The translations under genes and the position numbers were made by a program. A model generated the notes under the pieces. The model did no database searches and was not told where the DNA came from. It saw only the letters and a program-made list of their open reading frames with translations. A stretch of DNA of 64,000 nucleotides from Oryzias latipes. Taxonomy: Eukaryota > Chordata > Actinopteri > Beloniformes > Adrianichthyidae. Positions 25,352 to 37,300 of the stretch are shown piece by piece. The stretch is taken from positions 17,903,521 to 17,967,520 of the forward strand of contig NC_019880.2 in NCBI RefSeq assembly GCF_002234675.1, given 5' to 3'. The first letter of the stretch is position 1, and every line of letters begins with the position of its first letter.

Positions 25352-28300
25352 AAATACTATTAGTAAATGTTTGTTAGTTATGTTTAGTAGTTACACGTAT
25401 ATTTAAACATTATTGTTTATGTACTGATGATTAAAAACTACACAGTGAGAGTACACAAAGATACTTTTGTATTAACAGATGAAGCGTTTTAGTACAAAGA
25501 CAGAAAGCAGCAACCATCGTATGTCATGCTCTGTTGTAAACCGTGCAATGGGGGGGAGCATGGCATTTCAAAGGTGTTCAAAAAACAGCTTCCCTAATGA
25601 GCTCGTATTTATCGGGCGAGAACTGCAGAGGCGATAGCAGGAGGACACAAGCGGGGCGGCTTCAATAAACTCTCCGGTTGTCCGCAGTGGTCTTCTGCCG
25701 CGGATTTGACGTGCCGTGGGACAGACACAGACTTTCTGATGACAGAATTTGCGCTCAGTGAATTTAAACACGCATGTGGAGTGACATATGTTTCAGAAGA
25801 TGTCCGATTGTCCATTCTACGTGTCAATCAAGTCCTGTACTTATCGGTGAGGATTTTGATTGGCTGGTGGATTTTTAAGAAGTACTTTTTAAAAAAAAAA
25901 TATTTTCTGGCCCGCGATCTACCCTCTTGTCCTTGAAGATCGACCGGTCAATAGCGATCGACTTAATGAGCACCCCTGCTATAGGATTTCCAGATCCAGA
26001 CTGATAGGATGGTAATGGCTAACCAACCAGACATTGTAGTGGTGGATAAAGAACAGAAGAAAGCCATTATGGTGGATGTGGCAGTACCAAGTGACGGAAA
26101 CAACAGAAAAAAGGAACATGAGAAACGGGAGAAACACCAGGGATTCAGAAAAGAACTGGAGGAAGTATCGAAAGTGAAGGTGACAGTGGTGCCAGTGGTA
26201 TTTGGAGCACTCGGGAGAGTAACTCCCAAGGTGGAGGAGTGGCTACAACAGATACCTGGAAAGAACTTAGACATTTCAGTCAGAAAAGCACAGTACTAGG
26301 AACAGCTAAGATACTGCGCAGGACCTTCAAGCTCCCAGACCTCTGGTAGAGGACCCGAACTTGGGTGAGAAACCACCCATGGAGGGTGGCCAAAAGTCTG
26401 TTCATAACATTAAGCAAAATTTTGTTTTATGGGTTAGCCAGTTAAAGGTTACGGGTTAGTTTTATTTATTTTTTAACCAAAACAAACGTTTTTAGTCACT
26501 GTAATTTATCACTGGCTCTGGTACTATAATATTTAGTTTGGAAGATAAATATTAACTAAACATGTAGTGTTTAGTTTACAAACTAAGCATTTCGTTTGCA
26601 AACTAAATATAGAATCATATAAAACAATGAACTTTAAATTAAATGTAGCAAATGTAAAATTTATAAAAATATATGAAAAAAGGTGAAAATCTGCATTATA
26701 AAAAATGAAACCTGTTTTTTATCCCAAAACATGCTAAATAACCAAAAAATATTGCTGTTTATATTTGATTGTGTCGCATTACAAACGGCACCTAATAGGA
26801 TTTTTTTTTCACATGTACATACTAAAATTAAAACTGCATGTATGTGTTATAGCTAATATTAAAACTTATATGTTAGGAGGAATGTCAAAATTACATTTAT
26901 TGAAAATACAAAAAGCTAAAGATTTAACAATACAATTTCCTAGATGATTTTGTTTTAGTTTAAACAATATCACCACAAACCAACAATATTAAATAAATAT
27001 TCAATAATTTCAAATTAAATCACTTTTGTATCTGTGCTTCGAAAACACAACAACAAATAAGCATAGATTTTCCTATATAACAGCTAATTTTAAATGTTTT
27101 CTGAGATGGCTTACTTAAAAAAACAATACTCTTGTAAAATATTCTCACCTCAATGGCTGGAGACACTGCATCAAAGAAGGCACCAAACTCAGCAGGATTA
27201 ATAGCTGTCATGACTTTTGCCACATCTTCCTGGCTTGTTAGTTGTGAGGGGATTGCTGCAAGTTGGCTTAATTGACCAACAGTGAGAAGATTTGCAACGT
27301 CGACCTTAAAGTAAAATATATTAATTAGCAAAGTGAACATTGACGGAGTAAGCTAATCGTCAATATAAATGTATTCTTTGAGTTGCAACTAGCTTCACGT
27401 TTTAAAAAGGAAATGCTTTTAACAAAAACAAAAGCTAACGATTTGCTGAAATTACAAAAACATTATTTTACCAGCAAAAATGATGTGGTTTTAATTTAGT
27501 CATAAGACTATGTAGGTTTGTGTACATGTATGATTTCACTGAAAGATTTAAGCGCTTCACTCACTCCTCTGAAGTTGTTTTTCAAAGACAAAAAGTCCTG
27601 GAAGGAGGCTTCAGAGAGGAACTGTCCAAAGTTAACCTCTAGCCACAGGCTGTCATCCATTCCAGACTGAACGCATGATAGACCTAAAATTAAAGTTAAT
27701 TTATTTTTAGACCGAGTGCATTGTTCCTCATATACGCTGGCATTTGCGCAACAAAAATTAATCTTACCTGATAAAGTCTGTCCTCTAAGATAGTGTAACT
27801 CAAACTTGAAAACCTCTTGGCTTTGACTAACAGAAAGCTGAGGCAAGACGCTTCCAAAACCTTTTATACTAAGGGAAAAAAGAATGAATGTTTAACAAAG
27901 TCCAAAAAAACTGGTTTATACTTTTGTCTAGAATATGTTAAAAGGAGAAAATTTAATTAGAACTCACATCTGCTGGTAGGAGTTACAGGTGATGTTTAAC
28001 GGAATAATTTCAAAGGTACTATTTTTAGCTCCTGGCAGGAAAGGTGTCAGATACACCTGGAACCACAGCTTGAAGCCCTCAGCATTTAGAACAGATAGTT
28101 GTGGGCCTAAAGCAGTCAACGTTAGATTTAAAATGGCGTCACGCCCTCGAGGGGTAATAGTGCTTAGAGTCTGTTGAGAACGAAGAAATAGAAAGTTGTA
28201 AGCGTCACATAATTCTGGCTAAAAAATATCAAAGCAAAAGAAAAAACTTTTACCTCTGCTGAGCTATTGACAAATTTCTCAAAGAAAGACTCAAGGTCAT

Positions 28301-31300
28301 TTATAGAAGATGAGTTGGTGAGTTTTGTGAATACAAGTATAACCAGTGTTTCATTGGACAGATTCTGTGATTGGAGAAGAAAAGCGGCTTTCTGTGCTGG
28401 GGAAAGAAAGTCTACTACAGTGACCTAAAAGAGAAATGAAAAACAACAATGAACTAAAACAACTTTTACTTACTATATAAATAATTTTGATAAGCATTAA
28501 AATAGTCCAAACAAAAAATATTAAATATATCAATTCAAAACAAACCAGAGAAAGGTTAAGGGCTTCAAGGTCTGAATAAGTTGTATAGACTGAAAAGGGA
28601 CCCAAGTTTGTTTCAATAAACTGTGCATCACTCTGAATTCCAAGTCTGCAAGCTGCACAAAAAAGTCAGGGAATTTAAAAAAGCACATGATAAAGAAAAA
28701 GGTGAATATAAAAAGGCTGACATGTACATGATTAAAAACAAAAGTATAATCACTCTTGAAAAATGCAAACTTACCTGGTGTGTTGATGTCACTGGCGAAA
28801 CGTTTTAGGTAGTCCAGAAGAACATTTGCAAGCCCTTGTGATCTATCCTTGGGTACGGAAGAGTACACCATGGCCATGCCACTCACACTGTAAAGATTGT
28901 AGCAAAACAATCGAATATTATTATTAGCTCACAGATACATGGAAGTTGGCTCATTAGGTATCGACTGCAACCAAAGGTTAACTTACACTACATGATAGTT
29001 TGTGCAATTGGTTGTTTGGATTGTTAGCTGGAGCATCTCTGGAGTGAAACTTGCCAGGACATATACAAGTCTGATATGGAACCAAATGTAAAAGTCCTCT
29101 GTGTTGAAATGTTTCAGTTGGGGGCCGATGATCCCGAAGGTCCTGTTCATGAGGAGGTCTCTGACAACAGGCTGGAATACGGGCACCTGTCAAATTAGGA
29201 GACGCAAGGAGTCACACACACACACCAAAGTGTCTGTGCTGCAGGTTTGCTATAAAGCATATGTGAGAGCTTCAGATAGTGATGACTGAGTTACTGCAAA
29301 AGAATTCACAACCATTCATTGAAGCTCTTGGGGTCAATGAGAATCCCTTGAATGTCAGGACTTGTGTCTGATGGTAATTCCTATTTTGTGCATTTGAAAG
29401 CCCGGTTTACCTGTCCACTCGCACTCAGCTGTGCAAAGAACTGGTCCACATTTTTCAGAGCATTGCCTTGCTCAAGTTGATTGAAGACTTGATCGATTAG
29501 GACTGTGTCATTTGAGGAGCTTGTGCTCACAATTAACTGTGCCATCTGCGAAGGAGCAAGCTGTGACAGAATCTGAACCTGTAAAGACAAAATCAAAAGT
29601 ATTAGACCAAGCACCTGTGAAAAAGTAACAAAAAGAAAAAAGAAGCAGATAGGTGCAGAAGGCACTCACGCTGGAGAAGTTTGGATTGAGGGCCAGCAAA
29701 TCCTTTAGGGTTGCTAAATATGAGAAGTTGCCAAAGTTTGCCACTAGCCAATTTAAGCTTCCATTGACAAAAGAAATGCATCCTGGATCTGCAAAAAACA
29801 CACAGTTGCCAAGGTGCTGGCTGTAGATCAGAAGCACATGCTACCAAAAAGTGAGAAAAATTAGCCGGATGAAAAGCTTTTACCTGATGAGTCATTTCTT
29901 GACAGGAATGGTTGAATGAAGTGAGTGAAGACCGCCTGCTGTGTGTCACTGTCCATGAAGGCCTTTTGCCTACTGAGTGCTTTAATGCTATCATTTAGAA
30001 AGAGAGTGTTCAGTGTCTAACCATGCTCATTTTTTTCAGCGATCTTGTCAAAGCTGACCCATTGGTCAGATACAGTTTGCACTTACACAACTTGGTATGT
30101 CGGGCAGCTGAAATTGTCGGCACTGAGGCAGGTAAGGAAGTTTGTCGTTGGAGAGGCCAAGAAGAGATGGATCTTTTTCTGGAACCAGTTGTCGATGAAC
30201 CCTTCATCCTGCAGTTGTGCCTGGCTGAACGTGGCAATTCTCACCTCCCCCAGAGCCTCCAGAGCATTTGACAAGCCGGGGCTGCTGCCGTCGTTCAGAT
30301 TCTGGAATGTTGCAAGTATTGTGTCATTACCCTCATTTACACATCTTGGAAACCTGGATTGAGTAGTTTGTGGATAGACTTACCATGCCAGCCAGTACAT
30401 CAAGAGCCTGCTCCAGATTAGGACTATTTTGGAAGAAAAGTTTCCACACCTCTACGGGGTATGTTTGCTGTTTTTCCAGTGAGCATTTCAAGATTGTGGC
30501 CAAGTTGCTTGGTGTGACATTCTTAGCCTAAGAGTGAAAAAGAAGACAAAAGAAAAAAAACAGTCTTTTAGGAAGATTAGAGATTTGTTTTACACTGTAA
30601 TGTACAACAAATGAGCTGTTTGCGATAGGTTTTGTTTTACTGCCATCGCCAGCTCTAGTTTACTGAACTTACAGAAGAACAGGCATATTCAGCGATGGTA
30701 AAATTGCACAGGACTGCAGAGGTGGTGTCCGATTCCAGGGTTTTCTGAAGGCGTGACCTATACAAAGGAGCAACAAAAAGCATGGCCATTGTCACCACAA
30801 TAGAAAATTGTGGGACAATGCAATCTCTATATAGTAGTAAAATAGAATTCCACCCACTGGTTGATTGCAGCACAGATGAGGTTCTCTGTAAAAAGAGCAT
30901 TTCAATAGATTAGATTTATCTGCTCAACAAGCTACTGAGCTGTAGGTTTAATGTTCTCTTAGTGAAAGATATTTGGCAAACTTACCATCTACATAGGTCT
31001 TTGTGCACTGCAATGAAATAACACATGTTAGTATTGTATGGAGAAGTGGATGACCTCAAATGACAAATCTGGTCTTTTCAGCCTTCAGTTAGTGCTTTTA
31101 GGGCCTTAGAGATGAACTTACCGTAAAGGAATCAGGTACCGAGCAACCTGTTGAGGAGGACATGAAAGTTAGTCAGAGACTCAAAAGGTTTGGTCACTGA
31201 GGTGGGGGTAGGTTTATTTTGGGGGGAAAAACGTCTCAGCAGAGCTTCTGTGGCACGTACGTGGGAATGTGTCTTGGATCAATTGTATGCTTGCTCTTGC

Positions 31301-34300
31301 GCCCATCGAAACGTCCAATGGCAGGAATGTCAAACTTTGCTGCAGACCAGTAAGTCTGAAGAGAAAAAGAAAGGGATTTATGATTTTTAATGGAAACAGT
31401 CTTTCAGAAAAGAGCAGGCATTTCTTCTTTCTTTGACAACTGGCTCTTACATAGCTGCATAGGATGCACAGCTGATGTTTATGGGGATCACCAACAAGCT
31501 GTCTGGTTGGAAGCTGGCTATAACGGGAGACAAATACTGCTGGAACCACAGCTCAAAGTCTTTAGGCTCAAAGGTCTGGAATTCCGGAGCAAGAGCTGTC
31601 AATGTCAGGTTCAAGATTGTGTCTCGCACAGCTGCATTTTTGATGAAGGTCATGTTCGTCTGGGGAAAACAAAGAAAAACAGAAATTTCTTTTTCAAAAA
31701 AATCTCGTAAAAGACATGGAAAACAAGTTGAGATAGGGGCGCATGTGTAATAAGCATTGTTTGTAGGGCAGGTAGAAGTGGTTGAAATGCAAGCGTCTAA
31801 ACAAGAGTCATTTGGAGACTAATCCCTGCCTTCGCAATGGTATTTGAGCTTGGGATGAGGCTGCTCTGTCAATTTTGTTTTTGCAGGTCTATAAAAAGTC
31901 TGAGAGAAACATTTACCTGTTTGTTGATCTGTGCAAAAGCCTGGAAAAACTGAGTGAGCTTCCCCACATCACCGGACTGCGTCAAGTTTGTGAGCAGGCC
32001 TTTTACGAGGGTCACGTTCTCCAAAGCTCCACTGCTTGGGTCCAGTATGAGTTGTGCTTTCTCTTGAGGTGAGAGGACACTCACAATTGCCTCCTGGGGA
32101 TGCAAACCAAGCGCCTGAATGAATATCTCATCTTTTAGCTTCTCTACATCTATTGGCTTGAGTAGTTGGCATTTATGAACCAAGTTCAAATTAGATTGGA
32201 TTTGCAATGACAGACTTACCTGGGAGAGGTTGAAGACTTTCAGATCTTGGTATGATATGAACTGATTAAATGGACCCAAGTTTATTTGAATCCATTCTGC
32301 ATCAGTCTGAATTCCCTGCCTGCAAGCTGAGGACATGTTCGGAGATGTTAGAATTTGCACACATTTCTAAGCTTTGTTATGCTATTGCTACTGGAAGAAC
32401 AGGTTGAAGCTTGATGTCAGTCCAATGACTACCTTTTTTTTCTATGCATTTTGAAAGGGATGGCACAGGACCACTCTTGTAGCATGTCAACTTACCTGGT
32501 GTGTTGATGTCACTGGCGAAACGTTTTAGGTAGTCCAGAAGAACATTTGCAAGCCCTTGTAGTGTGTCCTCGGGTACAGAAGAGTACACCATGGCCATGC
32601 CACTCACACTGTAAAGATCGTAGCGAAACAATCGTATACTATTATTAGCTCACAGATACATGGAATTTGGATCCATTAGGTATCGACTGCAACCAAAGGT
32701 TAACTTACACTACATGATAGTTTGTGCAATTGGTTGTTTGGATTGTTAGCTGGAGCATCTCTGGAGTGAAACTTGCCAGGACATATACAAGTCTGATATG
32801 GAACCAAATGTAAAAGTCCTCTGTGTTGAAATGTTTCAGTTGGGGGCCGATGATCCCGAAGGTCCTGTTCATGAGGAGGTCTCTGACAACAGGCTGGAAT
32901 ACGGGCACCTGTCAAATTAGGAGACGCAAGGAGTCACACACACACCAAAGTGTCTGTGCTGCAGGTTTGCTATAAAGCATATGTGAGAGCTTCAGATACT
33001 GATGACTGAGTTACTGCAAAAGAATTCACAACCATTCATTGAAGCTCTTGGGGTCAATGAGAATCCCTTGAATGTCAGGACTTGTGTCTGATGGTAATTC
33101 CTATTTTGTGCATTTGAAAGCCCGGTTTACCTGTCCACTCGCACTCAGCTGTGCAAAGAACTGGTCCACATTTTTCAGAGCATTGCCTTGCTCAAGTTGA
33201 TTGAAGACTTGATCGATTAGGACTGTGTCATTTGAGGAGCTTGTGCTCACAATTAACTGTGCCATCTGCGAAGGAGCAAGCTGTGACAGAATCTGAACCT
33301 GTAAAGACAAAATCAAAAGTATTAGACCAAGCACCTGTGAAAAAGTAACAAAAAGAAAAAAGAAGCAGATAGGTGCAGAAGGCACTCACGCTGGAGAAGT
33401 TTGGATTGAGGGCCAGCAAATCCTTTAGGGTTGCTAAATATGAGAAGTTGCCAAAGTTTGCCACTAGCCAATTTAAGCTTCCATTGACAAAAGAAATGCA
33501 TCCTGGATCTGCAAAAAACACACAGTTGCCAAGGTGCTGGCTGTAGATCAGAAGCACATGCTACCAAAAAGTGAGAAAAATTAGCCGGATGAAAAGCTTT
33601 TACCTGATGAGTCATTTCTTGACAGGAATGGTTGAATGAAGTGAGTGAAGACCGCCTGCTGTGTGTCACTGTCCATGAAGGCCTTTTGCCTACTGAGTGC
33701 TTTAATGCTATCATTTAGAAAGAGAGTGTTCAGTGTCTAACCATGCTCATTTTTTTCAGCGATCTTGTCAAAGCTGACCCATTGGTCAGATACAGTTTGC
33801 ACTTACACAACTTGGTATGTCGGGCAGCTGAAATTGTCGGCACTGAGGCAGGTAAGGAAGTTTGTCGTTGGAGAGGCCAAGAAGAGATGGATCTTTTTCT
33901 GGAACCAGTTGTCGATGAACCCTTCATCCTGCAGTTGTGCCTGGCTGAACGTGGCAATTCTCACCTCCCCCAGAGCCTCCAGAGCATTTGACAAGCCGGG
34001 GCTGCTGCCGTCGTTCAGATTCTGGAATGTTGCAAGTATTGTGTCATTACCCTCATTTACACATCTTGGAAACCTGGATTGAGTAGTTTGTGGATAGACT
34101 TACCATGCCAGCCAGTACATCAAGAGCCTGCTCCAGATTAGGACTATTTTGGAAGAAAAGTTTCCACACCTCTACGGGGTATGTTTGCTGTTTTTCCAGT
34201 GAGCATTTCAAGATTGTGGCCAAGTTGCTTGGTGTGACATTCTTAGCCTAAGAGTGAAAAAGAAGACAAAAGAAAAAAAACAGTCTTTTAGGAAGATTAG

Positions 34301-37300
34301 AGATTTGTTTTACACTGTAATGTACAACAAATGAGCTGTTTGCGATAGGTTTTGTTTTACTGCCATCGCCAGCTCTAGTTTACTGAACTTACAGAAGAAC
34401 AGGCATATTCAGCGATGGTAAAATTGCACAGGACTGCAGAGGTGGTGTCCGATTCCAGGGTTTTCTGAAGGCGTGACCTATACAAAGGAGCAACAAAAAG
34501 CATGGCCATTGTCACCACAATAGAAAATTGTGGGAGAATGCAATCTCTATATAGTAGTAAAATAGAATTCCACCCACTGGTTGATTGCAGCACAGATGAG
34601 GTTCTCTGTAAAAAGAGCATTTCAATGGATTAGATTTATCTGCTCAACAAGCTACTGAGCTGTAGGTTTAATGTTCTCTTAGTGAAAGATATTTGGCAAA
34701 ATTACCATCTACATAGGTCTTTGTGCACTGCAATGAAATAACACATGTTAGTATTGTATGGAGAAGTGGATGACCTCAAATGACAAATCTGGTCTTTTCA
34801 GCCTTCAGTTAGTGCTTTTAGGGCCTTAGAGATGAACTTACCGTAAAGGAATCAGGTACCGAGCAACCTGTTGAGGAGGACATGAAAGTTAGTCAGAGAC
34901 TCAAAAGGTTTGGTCACTGAGGTGGGGGTAGGTTTATTTTGGGGGGAAAAACGTCTCAGCAGAGCTTCTGTGGCACGTACGTGGGAATGTGTCTTGGATC
35001 AATTGTATGCTTGCTCTTGCGCCCATCGAAACGTCCAATGGCAGGAATGTCAAACTTTGCTGCAGACCAGTAAGTCTGAAGAGAAAAAGAAAGGGATTTA
35101 TGATTTTTGCTGGAAACAGTCTTTCAGAAAAGAGCAGGCATTTCTTCTTTCTTTGACAACTGGCTCTTACATAGCTGCATAGGATGCACAGCTGATGTTT
35201 ATGGGGATCACCAACAAGCTGTCTGGTTGGAAGCTGGCTATAACGGGAGACAAATACTGCTGGAACCACAGCTCAAAGTCTTTAGGCTCAAAGGTCTGGA
35301 ATTCCGGAGCAAGAGCTGTCAATGTCAGGTTCAAGATTGTGTCTCGCACAGCTGCATTTTTGATGAAGGTCATGTTCGTCTGGGGAAAACAAAGAAAAAC
35401 AGAAATTTCGTTTTCAAAAAAATCTCGTAAAAGACATGAAAACAAGTTGAGATAGGGGCGCATGTGTAATAAGCATTGTTTTTAGGGCAGGTAGAAGTGG
35501 TTGAAATGCAAGCGTCTAAACAAGAGTCATTTGGAGACTAATCCCTGCCTTCGCAATGGTATTTGAGCTTGGGATGAGGCTGCTCTGTCAATTTTGTTTT
35601 TGCAGGTCTATAAAAAGTCTGAGAGAAACATTTACCTGTTTGTTGATCTGTGCAAAAGCCTGGAAAAACTGAGTGAGCTTCCCCACATCACCGGACTGCG
35701 TCAAGTTTGTGAGCAGGCCTTTTACGAGGGTCACGTTCTCCAAAGCTCCACTGCTTGGGTCCAGTATGAGTTGTGCTTTCTCTTGAGGTGAGAGGACACT
35801 CACAATTGCCTCCTGGGGATGCAAACCAAGCGCCTGAATGAATATCTCATCTTTTAGCTTCTCTACATCTATTGGCTTGAGTAGTTGGCATTTATGAACC
35901 AAGTTCAAATTAGATTGGATTTGCAATGACAGACTTACCTGGGAGAGGTTGAAGACTTTCAGATCTTGGTATGATATGAACTGATTAAATGGACCCAAGT
36001 TTATTTGAATCCATTCTGCATCAGTCTGAATTCCCTGCCTGCAAGCTGAGGACATGTTCGGAGATGTTAGAATTTGCACACATTTCTAAGCTTTGTTATG
36101 CTATTGCTACTGGAAGAACAGGTTGAAGCTTGATGTCAGTCCAATGACTACCTTTTTTTCTATGTATTTTGAAAGGGATGGCACAGGACCACTCTTGTAG
36201 CATGTCAACTTACCTGGTGTGTTGATGTCACTGGCGAAACGTTTTAGGTAGTCCAGAAGAACATTTGCAAGCCCTTGTAGTGTGTCCTCGGGTACAGAAG
36301 AGTACACCATGGCCATGCACTCACACTGTAAAGATCGGAGCGAAACAATCGTATACTATTATTAGCTCACAGATACATGGAATTTGGATCCATTAGGTAT
36401 CGACTGCAACCAAAGGTTAACTTACACTACATGATAGTTTGTGCAATTGGTTGTTTGGATTGTTAGCTGGAGCATCTCTGGAGTGAAACTTGCCAGGACA
36501 TATACAAGTCTGATATGGAACCAAATGTAAAAGTCCTCTGTGTTGAAATGTTTCAGTTGGGGGCCGATGATCCCGAAGGTCCTGTTCATGAGGAGGTCTC
36601 TGACAACAGGCTGGAATACGGGCACCTGTCAAATTAGGAGACGCAAGGAGTCACACACACACCAAAGTGTCTGTGCTGCAGGTTTGCTATAAAGCATATG
36701 TGAGAGCTTCAGATAGTGATGACTGAGTTACTGCAAAAGAATTCACAACCATTCATTGAAGCTCTTGGGGTCAATGAGAATCCCTTGAATGTCAGGACTT
36801 GTNNNNNNNNNNNNNNNNNNNNNNNNNNNNNNNNNNNNNNNNNNNNNNNNNNNNNNNNNNNNNNNNNNNNNNNNNNNNNNNNNNNNNNNNNNNNNNNNNN
36901 NNNNNNNNNNNNNNNNNNNNNNNNNNNNNNNNNNNNNNNNNNNNNNNNNNNNNNNNNNNNNNNNNNNNNNNNNNNNNNNNNNNNNNNNNNNNNNNNNNNN
37001 NNNNNNNNNNNNNNNNNNNNNNNNNNNNNNNNNNNNNNNNNNNNNNNNNNNNNNNNNNNNNNNNNNNNNNNNNNNNNNNNNNNNNNNNNNNNNNNNNNNN
37101 NNNNNNNNNNNNNNNNNNNNNNNNNNNNNNNNNNNNNNNNNNNNNNNNNNNNNNNNNNNNNNNNNNNNNNNNNNNNNNNNNNNNNNNNNNNNNNNNNNNN
37201 NNNNNNNNNNNNNNNNNNNNNNNNNNNNNNNNNNNNNNNNNNNNNNNNNNNNNNNNNNNNNNNNNNNNNNNNNNNNNNNNNNNNNNNNNNNNNNNNNNNN

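Larger units (their letters stand above)
28930..36802. repeat. Tandem duplication, period about 3.72 kb
   Basis: The segment from about 28,930 to 32,630 repeats at about 32,630-36,350 and again from 36,350 to the gap. Matching positions: 28,978/32,700/36,417, 29,381/33,101, 31,869/35,588. Differences seen by eye include a CA-repeat length change (29,217), a few single-base changes (30,82x, 30,906, 31,38x, 31,689, 31,763) and a 1-bp indel near 31,71x. Identity is therefore above 99%, and the duplication is very recent or gene conversion is active. Confidence 0.9.

Noticed and set aside
25568..25936. Short ORFs around 25.6-25.9 kb
   Set aside because: They lie in a hAT fragment without recognised domains and overlap on both strands.
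30023..30362. Plus-strand ORFs of 82-105 codons, repeated at 33,743-34,082
   Set aside because: They are antisense to mesothelin-like exons and appear twice only because the exons are duplicated.
28930..36802. CRISPR-like or satellite array
   Set aside because: The repeat unit is 3.72 kb with intact exons; it is an intragenic duplication, not a short-repeat array.
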